From assembly GCA_019419995.1 (NCBI GenBank), contig JAHZHZ010000007.1, forward strand, positions 1 through 64,000: DNA of 64,000 bases. Reading direction: 5' to 3'. Positions 17,143-25,689 of this stretch are shown here, in pieces. This DNA comes from Clostridiales bacterium (GTDB lineage Bacteria; Bacillota; Clostridia; Christensenellales; Aristaeellaceae). The notes below the pieces were generated by a model. That model made no database searches and was not told where the DNA came from. It saw nothing but the letters and a program-made list of their open reading frames with translations. The stretch's first letter is position 1. Each line of letters begins with the position of its first letter. Position numbers and translations under genes: made by a program.

Positions 17143-19500
17143 ATGAACGAACGATATCTGAGGGTACTGGAATTTCCCAAAATTCGCGAGCGCATGGCTC
17201 AAATGGCCGTGACGGAATTGGGCCGGGCTCGATCCCTGACCCTCATGCCTTCCAGCGACCCATCCCTGGTGCGCCGCCGCCAGGAAGAAACCGAGGAGGC
17301 CGCCACGATACTGGCTTACAACGGCTCGAACCCCATGGTTTCCTTTGTGGATGTACGAGAGTTTTTAAAGCTGGCAGGTATCGGCGCAACCCTTTCCGCC
17401 AAGGCTCTGCTGCAGATTGGCGATGCAATGAAGGCCTCCCGGCTGGTGCGTGGCGCGCTGGTAACTGAGCGGGAGGATACGCCCATTCTAACCAGGCTGG
17501 GCTCTACGCTGTACGCCAACCGCCGCCTGGAGGAGGATATCTTCGACGCCATTGTGTCCGAAGACGAAATCAGCGACCATGCCAGTGGGGAATTATCCTC
17601 CATTCGCCGGCACATCCGTCAGCTCAACGACCGCATTCGCGATCGGCTAAACGCCATCATCCGCGGAGCGTCCACCTCTAAATATCTGATGGACGCCATT
17701 ATCACCATGCGCAACGGGCGCTATGTGGTGCCCGTGAAGGCCGAACACCGAAACAGCGTGCCCGGCATTGTCCACGATCAGTCCGGAACGGGCTCCACCC
17801 TGTTCATCGAGCCCATGGCTGTTGTAGAAGCAGGAAACGAGCTCAAGCAGTGGGCCCTGAAGGAAAAAGCTGAAATCGAAAGGATTCTGGCAACTTTCTC
17901 CGCAGAAATTGCTCCCGACGGCGAGGCTCTGTCGCAGAGTCTGGAGACGCTGGCAGAACTGGATATGATCTTTGCCCGATCGGCGCTGGGCCGCAGCATG
18001 AACGCCGTCCCCCCCAAGCTCAATCAGGAAGGGCGCATTCATCTGATTCGCGCCCGTCACCCGCTGATCGATCCAGAAAAAGTGGTGCCCTCCAACCTGT
18101 GGCTGGGTACGGATTTTACCACATTGGTAATCACCGGGCCGAACACCGGCGGCAAAACCGTAACGCTCAAAACCGTAGGATTGCTGTCACTGATGGCTCA
18201 GTCAGGTATGCAGATTCCCGCCGCCTATGGTTCGGAGTTGGCCATATTTGATGAAATTTATGCCGATATCGGCGATGAACAGAGCATTGAGCAATCCCTG
18301 TCCACTTTTTCCTCCCATATGACCAACATCGTCAGCATCCTGCAAAATGTTTCACAAAACGCCCTGGTGCTGTTTGACGAGCTGGGCGCAGGCACCGATC
18401 CCACGGAGGGCGCGGCCCTGGCCATGTCCATTCTCAATCATCTGCTTCAAAAGCAGGTGCGCACCATGGCCACAACCCATTACAGCGAGCTGAAGGTCTT
18501 TGCATTGAACACGCCGGGCGTGGAAAACGCCTCTGTAGAATTTGATGTAGAGACCCTGCGCCCCACCTATCGGCTATCCATTGGTGTTCCAGGCAAATCC
18601 AACGCCTTTGAAATTTCGCGCAAGCTGGGCCTTCCGGAGGAATTAATTGAGAGCGCCCGTTCCCGCATGACCCAGGATCAACTGCAATTTGAAGATGTCA
18701 TCGCCAACGCCGAATACCACCGTCAAATTGCCGAAAAGGAACGGAAACTGGCGGAGGAAGCCCACATCGAAACGCAGCGTCTCCGAGATGAGGCAGAAAA
18801 ACTGCGCAGCGATCTGGCCGCCCACCGGGAACGGGATCTGCGCAAAGCCAAAGATGAAGCCCGGCGCATCCTTCAACGGGCACAGCGGGAATCTGAGCAG
18901 TTGATTGCCGAACTGAAAAAGAAGGGAAGCACGCAGCTGAAGGAACATGAATTGCATCAGATGCGCGCTCAACTGCAAAAATCCATTGATGAAACCGCGG
19001 AACACCTGCCCAACGCTGCGGGCACGGGAGAAATTCCCCGTCAGGTGCAGGTAGGCGATACGGTGGAATTAACAAACTTGGGCGCCAAGGCAGTTATTCT
19101 AACTCTGCCGGACTCCAAGGGCGAATGCACGGTACAGGCCGGCGCCCTGAAGCTCAAGGCGAAGCTTTCTGATATGCGCACCTCTCAACCGGACAAGCCA
19201 GTCAAAGTTGCGCGCTCCAAATCCGGCGGAAATCACGTGCAAATTTCCAGTCGGCCCGTGGAGACAGAATGCGATGTGCGGGGATGCAACCTGGAAGAAG
19301 CGCTGATGGCCGTCGACCTGTTCCTGGACGGCGCGGTCATGAACCATCTTCGCACGGTGAGCATCATCCACGGCAAGGGCACGGGCGTGCTGCGCTCAGG
19401 AATTCACCGCCACCTTAAAACCCATAGCGCCGTAAAGGATTTCCGCCTGGGCCGCTATGGTGAAGGCGAGGATGGCGTAACCATTGTGACCATGAAATAA
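17143..19500 (+). CDS. mutS2: MutS2 family ATPase with Smr domain (RqcU-like)
   Basis: 785 residues from ATG 17143. It has a core of MutS-like helices, Walker A GPNTGGKT near 330, the Walker B/D-loop LVLFDELGAGTDPTEGAA, a long charged coiled coil (about 500-620), a KOW-like stretch, and a C-terminal Smr endonuclease domain with IIHGKGTGVLR and H..L. It lacks the mismatch-binding N-terminal domain of MutS1. Family members suppress recombination or resolve collided ribosomes, splitting them with the Smr domain. It sits between the long U32 gene and the response regulator. Confidence 0.94.
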   Translation: MNERYLRVLEFPKIRERMAQMAVTELGRARSLTLMPSSDPSLVRRRQEETEEAATILAYNGSNPMVSFVDVREFLKLAGIGATLSAKALLQIGDAMKASRLVRGALVTEREDTPILTRLGSTLYANRRLEEDIFDAIVSEDEISDHASGELSSIRRHIRQLNDRIRDRLNAIIRGASTSKYLMDAIITMRNGRYVVPVKAEHRNSVPGIVHDQSGTGSTLFIEPMAVVEAGNELKQWALKEKAEIERILATFSAEIAPDGEALSQSLETLAELDMIFARSALGRSMNAVPPKLNQEGRIHLIRARHPLIDPEKVVPSNLWLGTDFTTLVITGPNTGGKTVTLKTVGLLSLMAQSGMQIPAAYGSELAIFDEIYADIGDEQSIEQSLSTFSSHMTNIVSILQNVSQNALVLFDELGAGTDPTEGAALAMSILNHLLQKQVRTMATTHYSELKVFALNTPGVENASVEFDVETLRPTYRLSIGVPGKSNAFEISRKLGLPEELIESARSRMTQDQLQFEDVIANAEYHRQIAEKERKLAEEAHIETQRLRDEAEKLRSDLAAHRERDLRKAKDEARRILQRAQRESEQLIAELKKKGSTQLKEHELHQMRAQLQKSIDETAEHLPNAAGTGEIPRQVQVGDTVELTNLGAKAVILTLPDSKGECTVQAGALKLKAKLSDMRTSQPDKPVKVARSKSGGNHVQISSRPVETECDVRGCNLEEALMAVDLFLDGAVMNHLRTVSIIHGKGTGVLRSGIHRHLKTHSAVKDFRLGRYGEGEDGVTIVTMK

Positions 19501-19537
19501 AACAAGCGATATCCATATTGAGGAAAGGAGTATTTCC

Positions 19538-20224
19538 ATGCCCATGCTGAAAATTCTGCTGGTTGACGATGATCCAAATATCCGTCAGCTGGTCAATCTT
19601 TATCTGGAAAAGGAAGGCTTTGAAGTACAAATGGCTGACCGAGGCGATGAGGCACTGAAAATGTTTAAGGAATCGCCTCCCAACCTCATTTTGCTGGATG
19701 TCATGTTGCCCGGAATGGACGGCTGGCAGGTGTGCAGGGAAGTGCGCAAAGTCTCCAATATTCCCATCATCATGCTCACTGCGAAGGACGAAACCTTTGA
19801 TAAGGTGCTTGGATTGGAACTGGGCGCAGACGATTACGTAGTCAAACCCTTTGACATGAAGGAACTGGTAGCCCGGATCAAGGCGGTCTCCCGTCGATTC
19901 CAGGCCGCGGACACGCCGGACAAGGAACTGGTATTCCCCGGTTTGACCATCAACATCAATCAATATAGCGTAAAATACATGGGCAAGGAGCTGGAAATGC
20001 CCCCCAAAGAACTGGAATTGCTGTATTTTCTGGCCAGTCATCCCGGCATGGTGTTCACCCGGGAGCAGTTGCTGGAACAGGTGTGGGGGTATGACTATTT
20101 TGGCGATTCCCGCACGGTGGACGTGCATGTCAAGCGCCTTCGGGAAAAACTCACAGAAGGTGAAAATCTCGGCTGGATGATCAAAACCGTCTGGGGCGTG
20201 GGCTATAAATTTGAGGTGAAGTAA
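19538..20224 (+). CDS. OmpR/PhoB-family response regulator
   Basis: 228 residues, ATG 19538 with AAAGGAG upstream. The receiver domain has the acidic pair DDD near residue 10-12, phospho-acceptor D54 (ILLDVMLPG) and the conserved VKPF lysine. The C-terminal winged helix (PPKELELLYFLASHPG, TVDVHVKRLREKL) binds DNA. It is four bases upstream of its cognate sensor kinase gene. The targets are unknown; the HtrA-like gene two genes downstream is a plausible one. Confidence 0.92.
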   Translation: MPMLKILLVDDDPNIRQLVNLYLEKEGFEVQMADRGDEALKMFKESPPNLILLDVMLPGMDGWQVCREVRKVSNIPIIMLTAKDETFDKVLGLELGADDYVVKPFDMKELVARIKAVSRRFQAADTPDKELVFPGLTININQYSVKYMGKELEMPPKELELLYFLASHPGMVFTREQLLEQVWGYDYFGDSRTVDVHVKRLREKLTEGENLGWMIKTVWGVGYKFEVK

Positions 20225-20227
20225 AGT

Positions 20228-21727
20228 ATGAGGAGCGGACTGTTCTGGCGAATGTTCAGCGCCATACTGGCCGTGGTATTGGTAACGGTTTCCCTCTTTA
20301 CCACCATTTTGCTCACGGTACAGCGTGCTCGGGCTCAGGACAATTATGAAACCGAGGTGCGCATGCAGGCCCGTCAGGTGGCCGAATATATGCAACAGCT
20401 CAAGCAATTGAATCTGCTGCGCTCCAACGCCACCATTCAGTACATGGTCAACGAAAAGATCAATGATATCTACAATCAATACAACGCAGATATCTGGATC
20501 ATGGATTTTAGTTCAGGCCAGCTAACTTATACCGACCGCTCCGGAAATATCAACGAAAGTCTGGCTTCCGACGCGGTGTATGAACAGCTCAGACTGATAT
20601 TGGAAGGGCGGGAAATCCGCGCAACCGGTCTGTTCAGCGAACTGGGCGCGCACATTGTCACCATCGGCGTCCCCTGGACGTACAGCGACGGCCAGGTAGT
20701 AGGCGCAGTGCTGTTGCATATTCCGGTGGATAAACTGCGCGTCAGCATTATGAGCGTCTTGCCTCAGGTCGTATTCCCCGCGGGTATTTCCCTGTTGCTG
20801 GGCGTGATTCTGGCCTTCCTGGTAGCCCGGAGTCAGACGCTGCCCCTGCGGGAAATTGAAAGTGCCGTACGTGCCTTTTCCCGGGGCGAACTTTCCCGGC
20901 GCGTCAACTTAAACTGCGGTGGTGAACTGGAACAGCTGGGCAACTCCATCAACCGCATGGCTTCGGAACTCTCCAGTCAGGAAGAATCCCGGCGAAGTTT
21001 TGTGGCTAATGTTTCCCATGAACTGCGCTCGCCCATGACCAGCATGAAGGGATACGTTCAGGCCATGCTGGACGGCACCATTCCCCAACAGGATCAGCCC
21101 CGCTACCTGCAAGTGGTATTGGATGAGACCAATCGCCTGACCGATCTGGTGCGGGATCTGCTGGATTTGAGTCGCCTGGAATCCGGAAAATTTCCCATGG
21201 ATATCGCTCCCTTTGACGCCAATGAAATGATGCGGCGGATCCTCATCCGTTTTGAGCAGCGCATTGAACAAAAGGGCATGGATGTGGAGGTTCAATTTGC
21301 CAACGATCCCTGCTTTGCCCTGGGCGATGTAAATCGCATCAACCAGGTAGTGAGCAACTTCGTGGACAATGCAGTGAAGTTCATGCCGGGTCCGGGCAGC
21401 GTGCTCACCCTGCGTACGCTGAGAGAGGGTGGAAATGTGCGTTTTTGGGTGCAGGACAACGGCCCCGGCATTTCCCAGGACGATCAGGGACATATCTTCG
21501 AACGCTTTTACAAGGCGGACAAGGCGCACACCTCCGGTATGGGCACGGGGCTGGGATTGTCCATCTGCAAAAATATTCTTCAGCAACACGGCAGCGAAAT
21601 TCAAATGCACTCCAAGCCCGGAGAAACCGTCTTTTCCTTTGCCCTACCCGCGGCAGAAGCCACTTCCAGGCTCGCCGTTGGCCCTGAATCTGGAAATCTG
21701 GAAAATGTTCAAAAAAGTGAGGTTTGA
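20228..21727 (+). CDS. Membrane sensor histidine kinase
   Basis: 499 residues. One transmembrane segment (about 8-30), an extracytoplasmic domain of about 145 residues, a second segment (about 176-200), and a HAMP linker (PLREIESAVRAFSRGEL). The HisKA box FVANVSHELRSPMTS places the phospho-acceptor at H264. HATPase motifs follow (NQVVSNFVDNAVKF, DNGPGIS, GTGLGLSICK). No PAS domain is visible between HAMP and HisKA, unlike WalK. It autophosphorylates and passes phosphate to the adjacent regulator. The HtrA-like gene begins one base after its stop, suggesting an envelope-stress circuit like CssRS or WalKR with HtrA. Confidence 0.92.
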   Translation: MRSGLFWRMFSAILAVVLVTVSLFTTILLTVQRARAQDNYETEVRMQARQVAEYMQQLKQLNLLRSNATIQYMVNEKINDIYNQYNADIWIMDFSSGQLTYTDRSGNINESLASDAVYEQLRLILEGREIRATGLFSELGAHIVTIGVPWTYSDGQVVGAVLLHIPVDKLRVSIMSVLPQVVFPAGISLLLGVILAFLVARSQTLPLREIESAVRAFSRGELSRRVNLNCGGELEQLGNSINRMASELSSQEESRRSFVANVSHELRSPMTSMKGYVQAMLDGTIPQQDQPRYLQVVLDETNRLTDLVRDLLDLSRLESGKFPMDIAPFDANEMMRRILIRFEQRIEQKGMDVEVQFANDPCFALGDVNRINQVVSNFVDNAVKFMPGPGSVLTLRTLREGGNVRFWVQDNGPGISQDDQGHIFERFYKADKAHTSGMGTGLGLSICKNILQQHGSEIQMHSKPGETVFSFALPAAEATSRLAVGPESGNLENVQKSEV

Positions 21728-21728
21728 A

Positions 21729-22832
21729 ATGATGCTGAAAAAAGCGATTGCATTGCTGCTATCCGCGCTGTTATTGGGTATCGCTCCTGCGGGGGCCACG
21801 GGTTATGACGCGATCTATAGCTCGTCCAATCCAGTACCCGATATTGCCGAAGCTGTACGACCCGCAGTGGTTCAGGTAATCTCCTATCAGGAAAACTGGG
21901 ACCCCGCCACTCGTACCGCTTCTGAGATGGAATTAAGTTCCGGTTCCGGCTGCTACATTCGCGCAGGCGAAAAGGGCGAAGGCGGATATATTTTGACCAA
22001 TTACCACATCATCGCCGACGGCGACCTGTTTCGCATTCAATGGCTCTCCGGAGAATTGATGGATGTGACTGTGGTAGGTCATGACGACGGTACGGACATT
22101 GCAATCCTTCACTTTAGCGAAGAGGTGCCTGCGGGCGTTACGGCCGTTCCCTTGGGAGATTCCGATCAGCTGCGCATCGGCGATCTGGCCATCTGCATTG
22201 GCAATCCCGGAAGCGGCGACAACGTTCTTCCCGGCACCGTGACAGTGGGAATCGTCTCCGGCCTGAGTCGCGAAGATATCAACGCAAACAATTTCACCCG
22301 GAGTGTTTCCGTCATTCAAACGGATGCAGCCATCAACACCGGCAATTCTGGCGGCGCCATGCTCAACGCTCAGGGGGAATTGGTGGGAATCCCCACGCTG
22401 AAGTTTATGTTTTCCGAAACCTCCGTCTACGAAGGTCTTGGATTCTGCATCCCCATCAATGCCGTGGTGGCTTTCATTGATCAGATTATCGAAACCGGCA
22501 GCGTCGTGCGCCCGAGACTGGGTATTACTGTGGCAGATATCGATGGCCCGGACGAGCCCATGCGCCGCTATCCTCCCATCGGAGCGCAGGTCTATACTGT
22601 GGAGGAAAACGGGCCTTCCGGGGCAGCAGGCTTGCAGGTAGGCGATGTAATCACCGAGATTAACGGTGTGCGCATTGACGGCTACATGGCTCTCTTGCGA
22701 GAGCTGGACAAGTGCCTCTCTGGCGACGAAGTGGAGCTAAAGGTCTACCGCTATTACGATGCGGAAGGCAATCTCACCGGCGATTATGAGGAACTATATT
22801 TCCAGATTAAATTGGAAATGCTGGACACATAG
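21729..22832 (+). CDS. HtrA/DegP-like serine protease with PDZ domain
   Basis: 367 residues, ATG 21729 with GAGG six bases upstream; an in-frame ATG at 21705 is possible. A Sec signal or membrane anchor (MMLKKAIALLLSALLLGIAP) precedes a trypsin-like domain. The catalytic triad is H93 (NYHIIADG), D123 (GTDIAILHF) and S207 (NTGNSGGAM). One PDZ domain follows (GPSGAAGLQVGDVITEINGV). HtrA proteases degrade or refold damaged proteins at the cell surface. A single PDZ domain is typical for Gram-positive HtrA. It is the last gene of this run and is followed by a terminator. Confidence 0.92.
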   Translation: MMLKKAIALLLSALLLGIAPAGATGYDAIYSSSNPVPDIAEAVRPAVVQVISYQENWDPATRTASEMELSSGSGCYIRAGEKGEGGYILTNYHIIADGDLFRIQWLSGELMDVTVVGHDDGTDIAILHFSEEVPAGVTAVPLGDSDQLRIGDLAICIGNPGSGDNVLPGTVTVGIVSGLSREDINANNFTRSVSVIQTDAAINTGNSGGAMLNAQGELVGIPTLKFMFSETSVYEGLGFCIPINAVVAFIDQIIETGSVVRPRLGITVADIDGPDEPMRRYPPIGAQVYTVEENGPSGAAGLQVGDVITEINGVRIDGYMALLRELDKCLSGDEVELKVYRYYDAEGNLTGDYEELYFQIKLEMLDT

Positions 22833-22910
22833 AGACCGTCCCCAGGAAACAGATATCGCCCGTAGTGGCAAACGAACCTCTTGCGTCACACTTCAGGGCA
22901 TCCACAAAGA

Positions 22911-22956
22911 CAAGGCATGCAGTGGAAAACTCCTTTCCCTGCATGCCTTGTTTTCC
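22911..22956. terminator. Bidirectional terminator between HtrA-like and VanZ-like genes
   Basis: A 12-bp stem, CAAGGCATGCAG (22911-22922) with CTGCATGCCTTG (22939-22950), followed by TTTT on the plus strand and a T-rich stretch on the minus strand, between two convergent genes. Confidence 0.85.
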
Positions 22957-23487
22957 CTAGTCATCCCCAGAAGTGGAGACTTCCTCGGATTTTCTTCCTT
23001 GAAAGACGCGCCCGATGCTCCAGCCCAAGATTGCCCCCAGCGTGTTGAGGAGCACGTCATCCACATCCGTTACGCCGCTCATCAAAACGTACTGAAGACT
23101 TTCAATACTCACGGAGACGACAACGCCCCACAAGGCCGCCATATAAAACCGTCGATTCGAACATAATAGTCCCAGGGGAATAAACCAGATCAGATTGCCC
23201 ACTATGTGAAAAGTCATGGGCCAAAGTCCCCTGTGAATCTCTGCCAATGTGGTGTGCAGGGGGTGCAACTGAGGTAGGGCCCGTCCCCCCTGCAATATTT
23301 TCGCCACATCTACACTGCCCCTAATCACCGTAATCTCTACCAAGGCAGAAAAATAGATTATGTAAATCAGTGTCCGTCGACAAAGCCGACGCCTGCGCAA
23401 CCAGCATATCAACATCCACAATCCGCAAATCACCGCGGCGAAGGCTGAGGCACGGATGCTGTACAGCAACGTATCTCCCGGAGTCAT
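22957..23487 (-). CDS. VanZ-like membrane protein
   Basis: 176 residues with about five hydrophobic segments, near 10-30, 40-58, 90-112, 116-136 and 145-165. The VanZ-like core contains HIVGNLIWFIPLGLL and a C-terminal SIESLQYVLMSGVTDVDDV block, where the Glu-Gln and Asp-Asp residues are conserved in the family. VanZ proteins give low-level teicoplanin resistance in some bacteria; most chromosomal members are of unknown role. The ATG at 23487 overlaps the stop of the threonine aldolase-like gene by four bases, so translation is probably coupled. Confidence 0.85.
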   Translation of the reverse strand: MTPGDTLLYSIRASAFAAVICGLWMLICWLRRRRLCRRTLIYIIYFSALVEITVIRGSVDVAKILQGGRALPQLHPLHTTLAEIHRGLWPMTFHIVGNLIWFIPLGLLCSNRRFYMAALWGVVVSVSIESLQYVLMSGVTDVDDVLLNTLGAILGWSIGRVFQGRKSEEVSTSGDD

Positions 23488-24527
23488 TGATTCAACAAAC
23501 CGTGAAGGGTCTCAATCAATTGATCCACATGTTCCTCCCGAGTAGCCCAGCTGGTACAGAAGCGCACTGCGCTGTGACTTTCATCCATGCGCTGCTGATA
23601 GGAATAGCTAAATTTTCCCTCCAGTCCCCGAAGCACTTCATCCGGCAAAATGGGAAATTGCTGGTTGGTGGGACTGTTTACCAGGAAAGGAACCTTCTCT
23701 TCCTCCAGCGCATGCCTGAGCTTCATAGCCAGTCCCACGGCATGGCGAGAAAGTTCAAAATACAGATCGTCCCTTAAAAGCTCGTTAAACTGCACACCCA
23801 GCAGCCGTCCCTTGGCCAACATACCGCCCTTCTGCTTGATCACATAGCGGAAATCCTCTTTGAGCGCATCATTGAGAATCACCATGGCCTCGCCGAAGAG
23901 GGCTCCCTGCTTGGTGCCGCCAATGTAAAACGCATCGGCAGTCCGCGCCAGGAAGGGCAGATCCACGTCGCACTCTGCGGCTGCCATGGCGTAGCCCAGC
24001 CGTGCCCCATCCACGTAAAGATACAGTTTCCAGCGGTCGCAAACCTCCCTCAGGGCAATCAACTCCTCACGGCTGTAAAGTGTGCCCAGTTCCGTGGCTT
24101 GGGACAAATAGACCGCCTTGGGCATCACCATGTGTTCGTGGGCGTCATCTGAAAAATGCAGACGGCAAAACGCATCCACCTGCTGCGCGCATATTTTGCC
24201 ATTTTCCTGGGGCAAAGTGATCACCTTATGGCCGGTGGCCTCCACCGCGCCGGTCTCATGTGTGGCTATATGCCCTGTTTCCGCACAGATGACCCCCTGA
24301 TAGCTGCGCAGCGCCGCAGCCAACAGCGTAAAGTTCGCCTGAGTTCCCCCCACCAGAAACTGAACATACGCATCTGGAGCGGCGCACAGGGCACGGATAC
24401 GCTCGCGAGCTTCGTCGCACACCACATCTTCGCCATACCCCGGCATCTGTTCATAATTGGTTTCCATAAGTTTCTGCAAAATGCGCGGATGGGCACACTC
24501 CTGATAATCACAATTAAAGCGAATCAT
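23484..24527 (-). CDS. Low-specificity L-threonine aldolase family protein
   Basis: 347 residues, PLP fold type I. Visible features are FLVGGTQANFT near residue 57, DGARLGYAMAA with the PLP-binding aspartate, and GGTKQGALFGEA with the Schiff-base lysine. The family splits L-threonine or L-allo-threonine into glycine and acetaldehyde in the cytoplasm. Length is normal. It begins inside the 3' end of the DUF523 gene (14-base overlap) and ends overlapping the VanZ-like gene, so the three form a tight operon. Confidence 0.9.
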   Translation of the reverse strand: MIRFNCDYQECAHPRILQKLMETNYEQMPGYGEDVVCDEARERIRALCAAPDAYVQFLVGGTQANFTLLAAALRSYQGVICAETGHIATHETGAVEATGHKVITLPQENGKICAQQVDAFCRLHFSDDAHEHMVMPKAVYLSQATELGTLYSREELIALREVCDRWKLYLYVDGARLGYAMAAAECDVDLPFLARTADAFYIGGTKQGALFGEAMVILNDALKEDFRYVIKQKGGMLAKGRLLGVQFNELLRDDLYFELSRHAVGLAMKLRHALEEEKVPFLVNSPTNQQFPILPDEVLRGLEGKFSYSYQQRMDESHSAVRFCTSWATREEHVDQLIETLHGLLNQ

Positions 24528-24984
24528 GTTCCTCTTCCTCCAATTTTTGTATCAGTTCTCCAATGCGGCTCTCGCCGTAAATCTCAACGCCCCTACTGTG
24601 CAAAAGCGCAGCAGCCACACCATTACCCGAAATTCGCCTATGCTGAAAGCTGCCGTCATAAATTTCTCCCCAGCCACAGGAAGGGCTGCGCTCCTTGAGC
24701 AGTGCCAGCTTGGCTCCGTAAAGTTCCGCCAAGTGCACAACTTCCCGCGCCCCTCGCTCATAGGCTTCGGTTACATCCTCTCCGTCCCGGTTGATCACTC
24801 GCTCTCCCCTTCGCTCTGAAGGCGTCCGAGGTGTGGGCAAACCTCCCATTATCTCCGGGCAAACTGGAATCACTTCTGCCAGCCTCATCAGTTCCCCAAT
24901 TCTTTCTATCCATCCGCCATCTCCACTGTAACGGCAATTCATACCCAATAAGCAGGCACTCGCCAATACGCACGGCCTGATCAA
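24514..24984 (-). CDS. DUF523 family protein
   Basis: 156 residues. Characteristic DUF523 pattern: SACLLGMNCRYSGD at the start, VCPEIMGGLPTPR, and KERSPSCGWGEIYDG. Conserved cysteines at several positions suggest metal or Fe-S binding, but no function is established. The start is TTG 24984, with a G-rich ribosome site (AAGGGGGGG) seven bases upstream; no better ATG exists in this frame. It is the first gene of the DUF523-threonine aldolase-VanZ operon, divergent from feoA. Confidence 0.85.
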   Translation of the reverse strand: MIRPCVLASACLLGMNCRYSGDGGWIERIGELMRLAEVIPVCPEIMGGLPTPRTPSERRGERVINRDGEDVTEAYERGAREVVHLAELYGAKLALLKERSPSCGWGEIYDGSFQHRRISGNGVAAALLHSRGVEIYGESRIGELIQKLEEEEHDSL

Positions 24985-25013
24985 CCAACATCCCCCCCTT
25001 TTTACACTTCTTT

Positions 25014-25022
25014 ATTATACCA
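25014..25022 (-). promoter_or_regulatory. Extended -10 promoter of the DUF523 operon
   Basis: Minus strand TGGTATAAT, an extended -10 element, about 30 bases upstream of the TTG start. No good -35 is seen. Confidence 0.5.
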
Positions 25023-25073
25023 TCTATCTCTTTCAAATGTACTTTCCACCATTGTGAAGTTTTTGAGAATGTC

Positions 25074-25102
25074 TTGACAGCATGAGTTAGGCATGCTAAA
25101 CT
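25074..25102 (+). promoter_or_regulatory. feo operon promoter with overlapping palindrome
   Basis: TTGACA (25074-25079), 17-bp spacer, TAAACT (25097-25102). An imperfect palindrome, GTTAGGCATGCTAAAC (25086-25101, 12 of 16 positions symmetrical), covers the spacer and -10. A repressor bound there would block polymerase. A related perfect palindrome lies upstream of feoB at 25648. Confidence 0.65.
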
Positions 25103-25179
25103 TACTTTCGTCAGGATGTTTGGTGTTCCTAACTAGCATCCAATGTGGGAAAAACGAGGAAATGAAGGAGGCGGAATTC

Positions 25180-25392
25180 ATGATGCCCCTGGCTATGGCA
25201 GAAATCGGCGAGACCAACACCATCAAGAAGATCAGTGGCCAGGATGAACTGCGCAGGCATCTGGCGGAGTTGGGCTTTGTAGTGGGTGAGGAAATTCGAG
25301 TGGTGAGCCGTCTGGGGGGAAACATTATTCTCTCAGTGAAGGACAGTCGCGTGGCGCTGGATAAATCCATGGCTCTGCGCATCATGATTTGA
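25180..25392 (+). CDS. feoA: FeoA family protein (first copy)
   Basis: 70 residues from ATG 25180, with AAGGAGG upstream. It has an SH3-like FeoA fold: hydrophobic strands around LRRHLAELGFVVGEEIRVVSRLGGNIILSV broken by Gly turns. FeoA is a small cytosolic partner of the FeoB ferrous iron transporter. It is followed 14 bases later by a second FeoA gene. Upstream ATGs at 25093 and 25162 are in frame but have no good ribosome site. Confidence 0.85.
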   Translation: MMPLAMAEIGETNTIKKISGQDELRRHLAELGFVVGEEIRVVSRLGGNIILSVKDSRVALDKSMALRIMI

Positions 25393-25406
25393 GGAGGAAT
25401 GGGACA

Positions 25407-25628
25407 ATGAAGACACTCAGAGATCTAAAGGTGGGCGACTCCGGGACAATTGAACGCCTGCATGGCGAGGGTGCACTCAAGCGCCGCATCATGGACATGG
25501 GACTCACCCGCGGCACGCAAGTCTATGTGCGCAAGGTGGCTCCACTGGGCGACCCCATGGAGTTAACCGTGCGCGGCTATGAACTTTCTGTGCGCAAAGG
25601 CGACGCAGAATTGATCGAAATTCGATAA
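25407..25628 (+). CDS. feoA: FeoA family protein (second copy)
   Basis: 73 residues from ATG 25407, with GGAGG nine bases upstream. Typical FeoA sequence with LKVGDSGTIERLHGEGALK, RIMDMGLTRGTQVYV and PLGDPMELTVRGYELSVRK. This copy is closer to the classical FeoA consensus than the first. Two different FeoA genes before one FeoB are common in Clostridia and may form a mixed regulatory complex on FeoB. Confidence 0.9.
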   Translation: MKTLRDLKVGDSGTIERLHGEGALKRRIMDMGLTRGTQVYVRKVAPLGDPMELTVRGYELSVRKGDAELIEIR

Positions 25629-25647
25629 GAATATTTTTTGTCCAGGT

Positions 25648-25663
25648 GTTAGTTTATACTAAC
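25648..25663 (+). promoter_or_regulatory. Perfect 16-bp palindrome between feoA and feoB
   Basis: GTTAGTTTATACTAAC is fully symmetrical and resembles the element over the feo promoter (GTTAG..., ...AAC ends). It contains a TATACT that could be the -10 of an internal promoter, although the -35 region is weak. A metal-dependent repressor of DtxR/MntR type is a reasonable guess. The site is unlike a Fur box. Confidence 0.6.
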
Positions 25664-25689
25664 TTTTTGATTTGAAGGAGGAAAGGCTC

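Noticed and set aside
19415..20479. 354-residue minus-strand open frame
   Set aside because: Covers the response regulator on the other strand; no start signal or domain.
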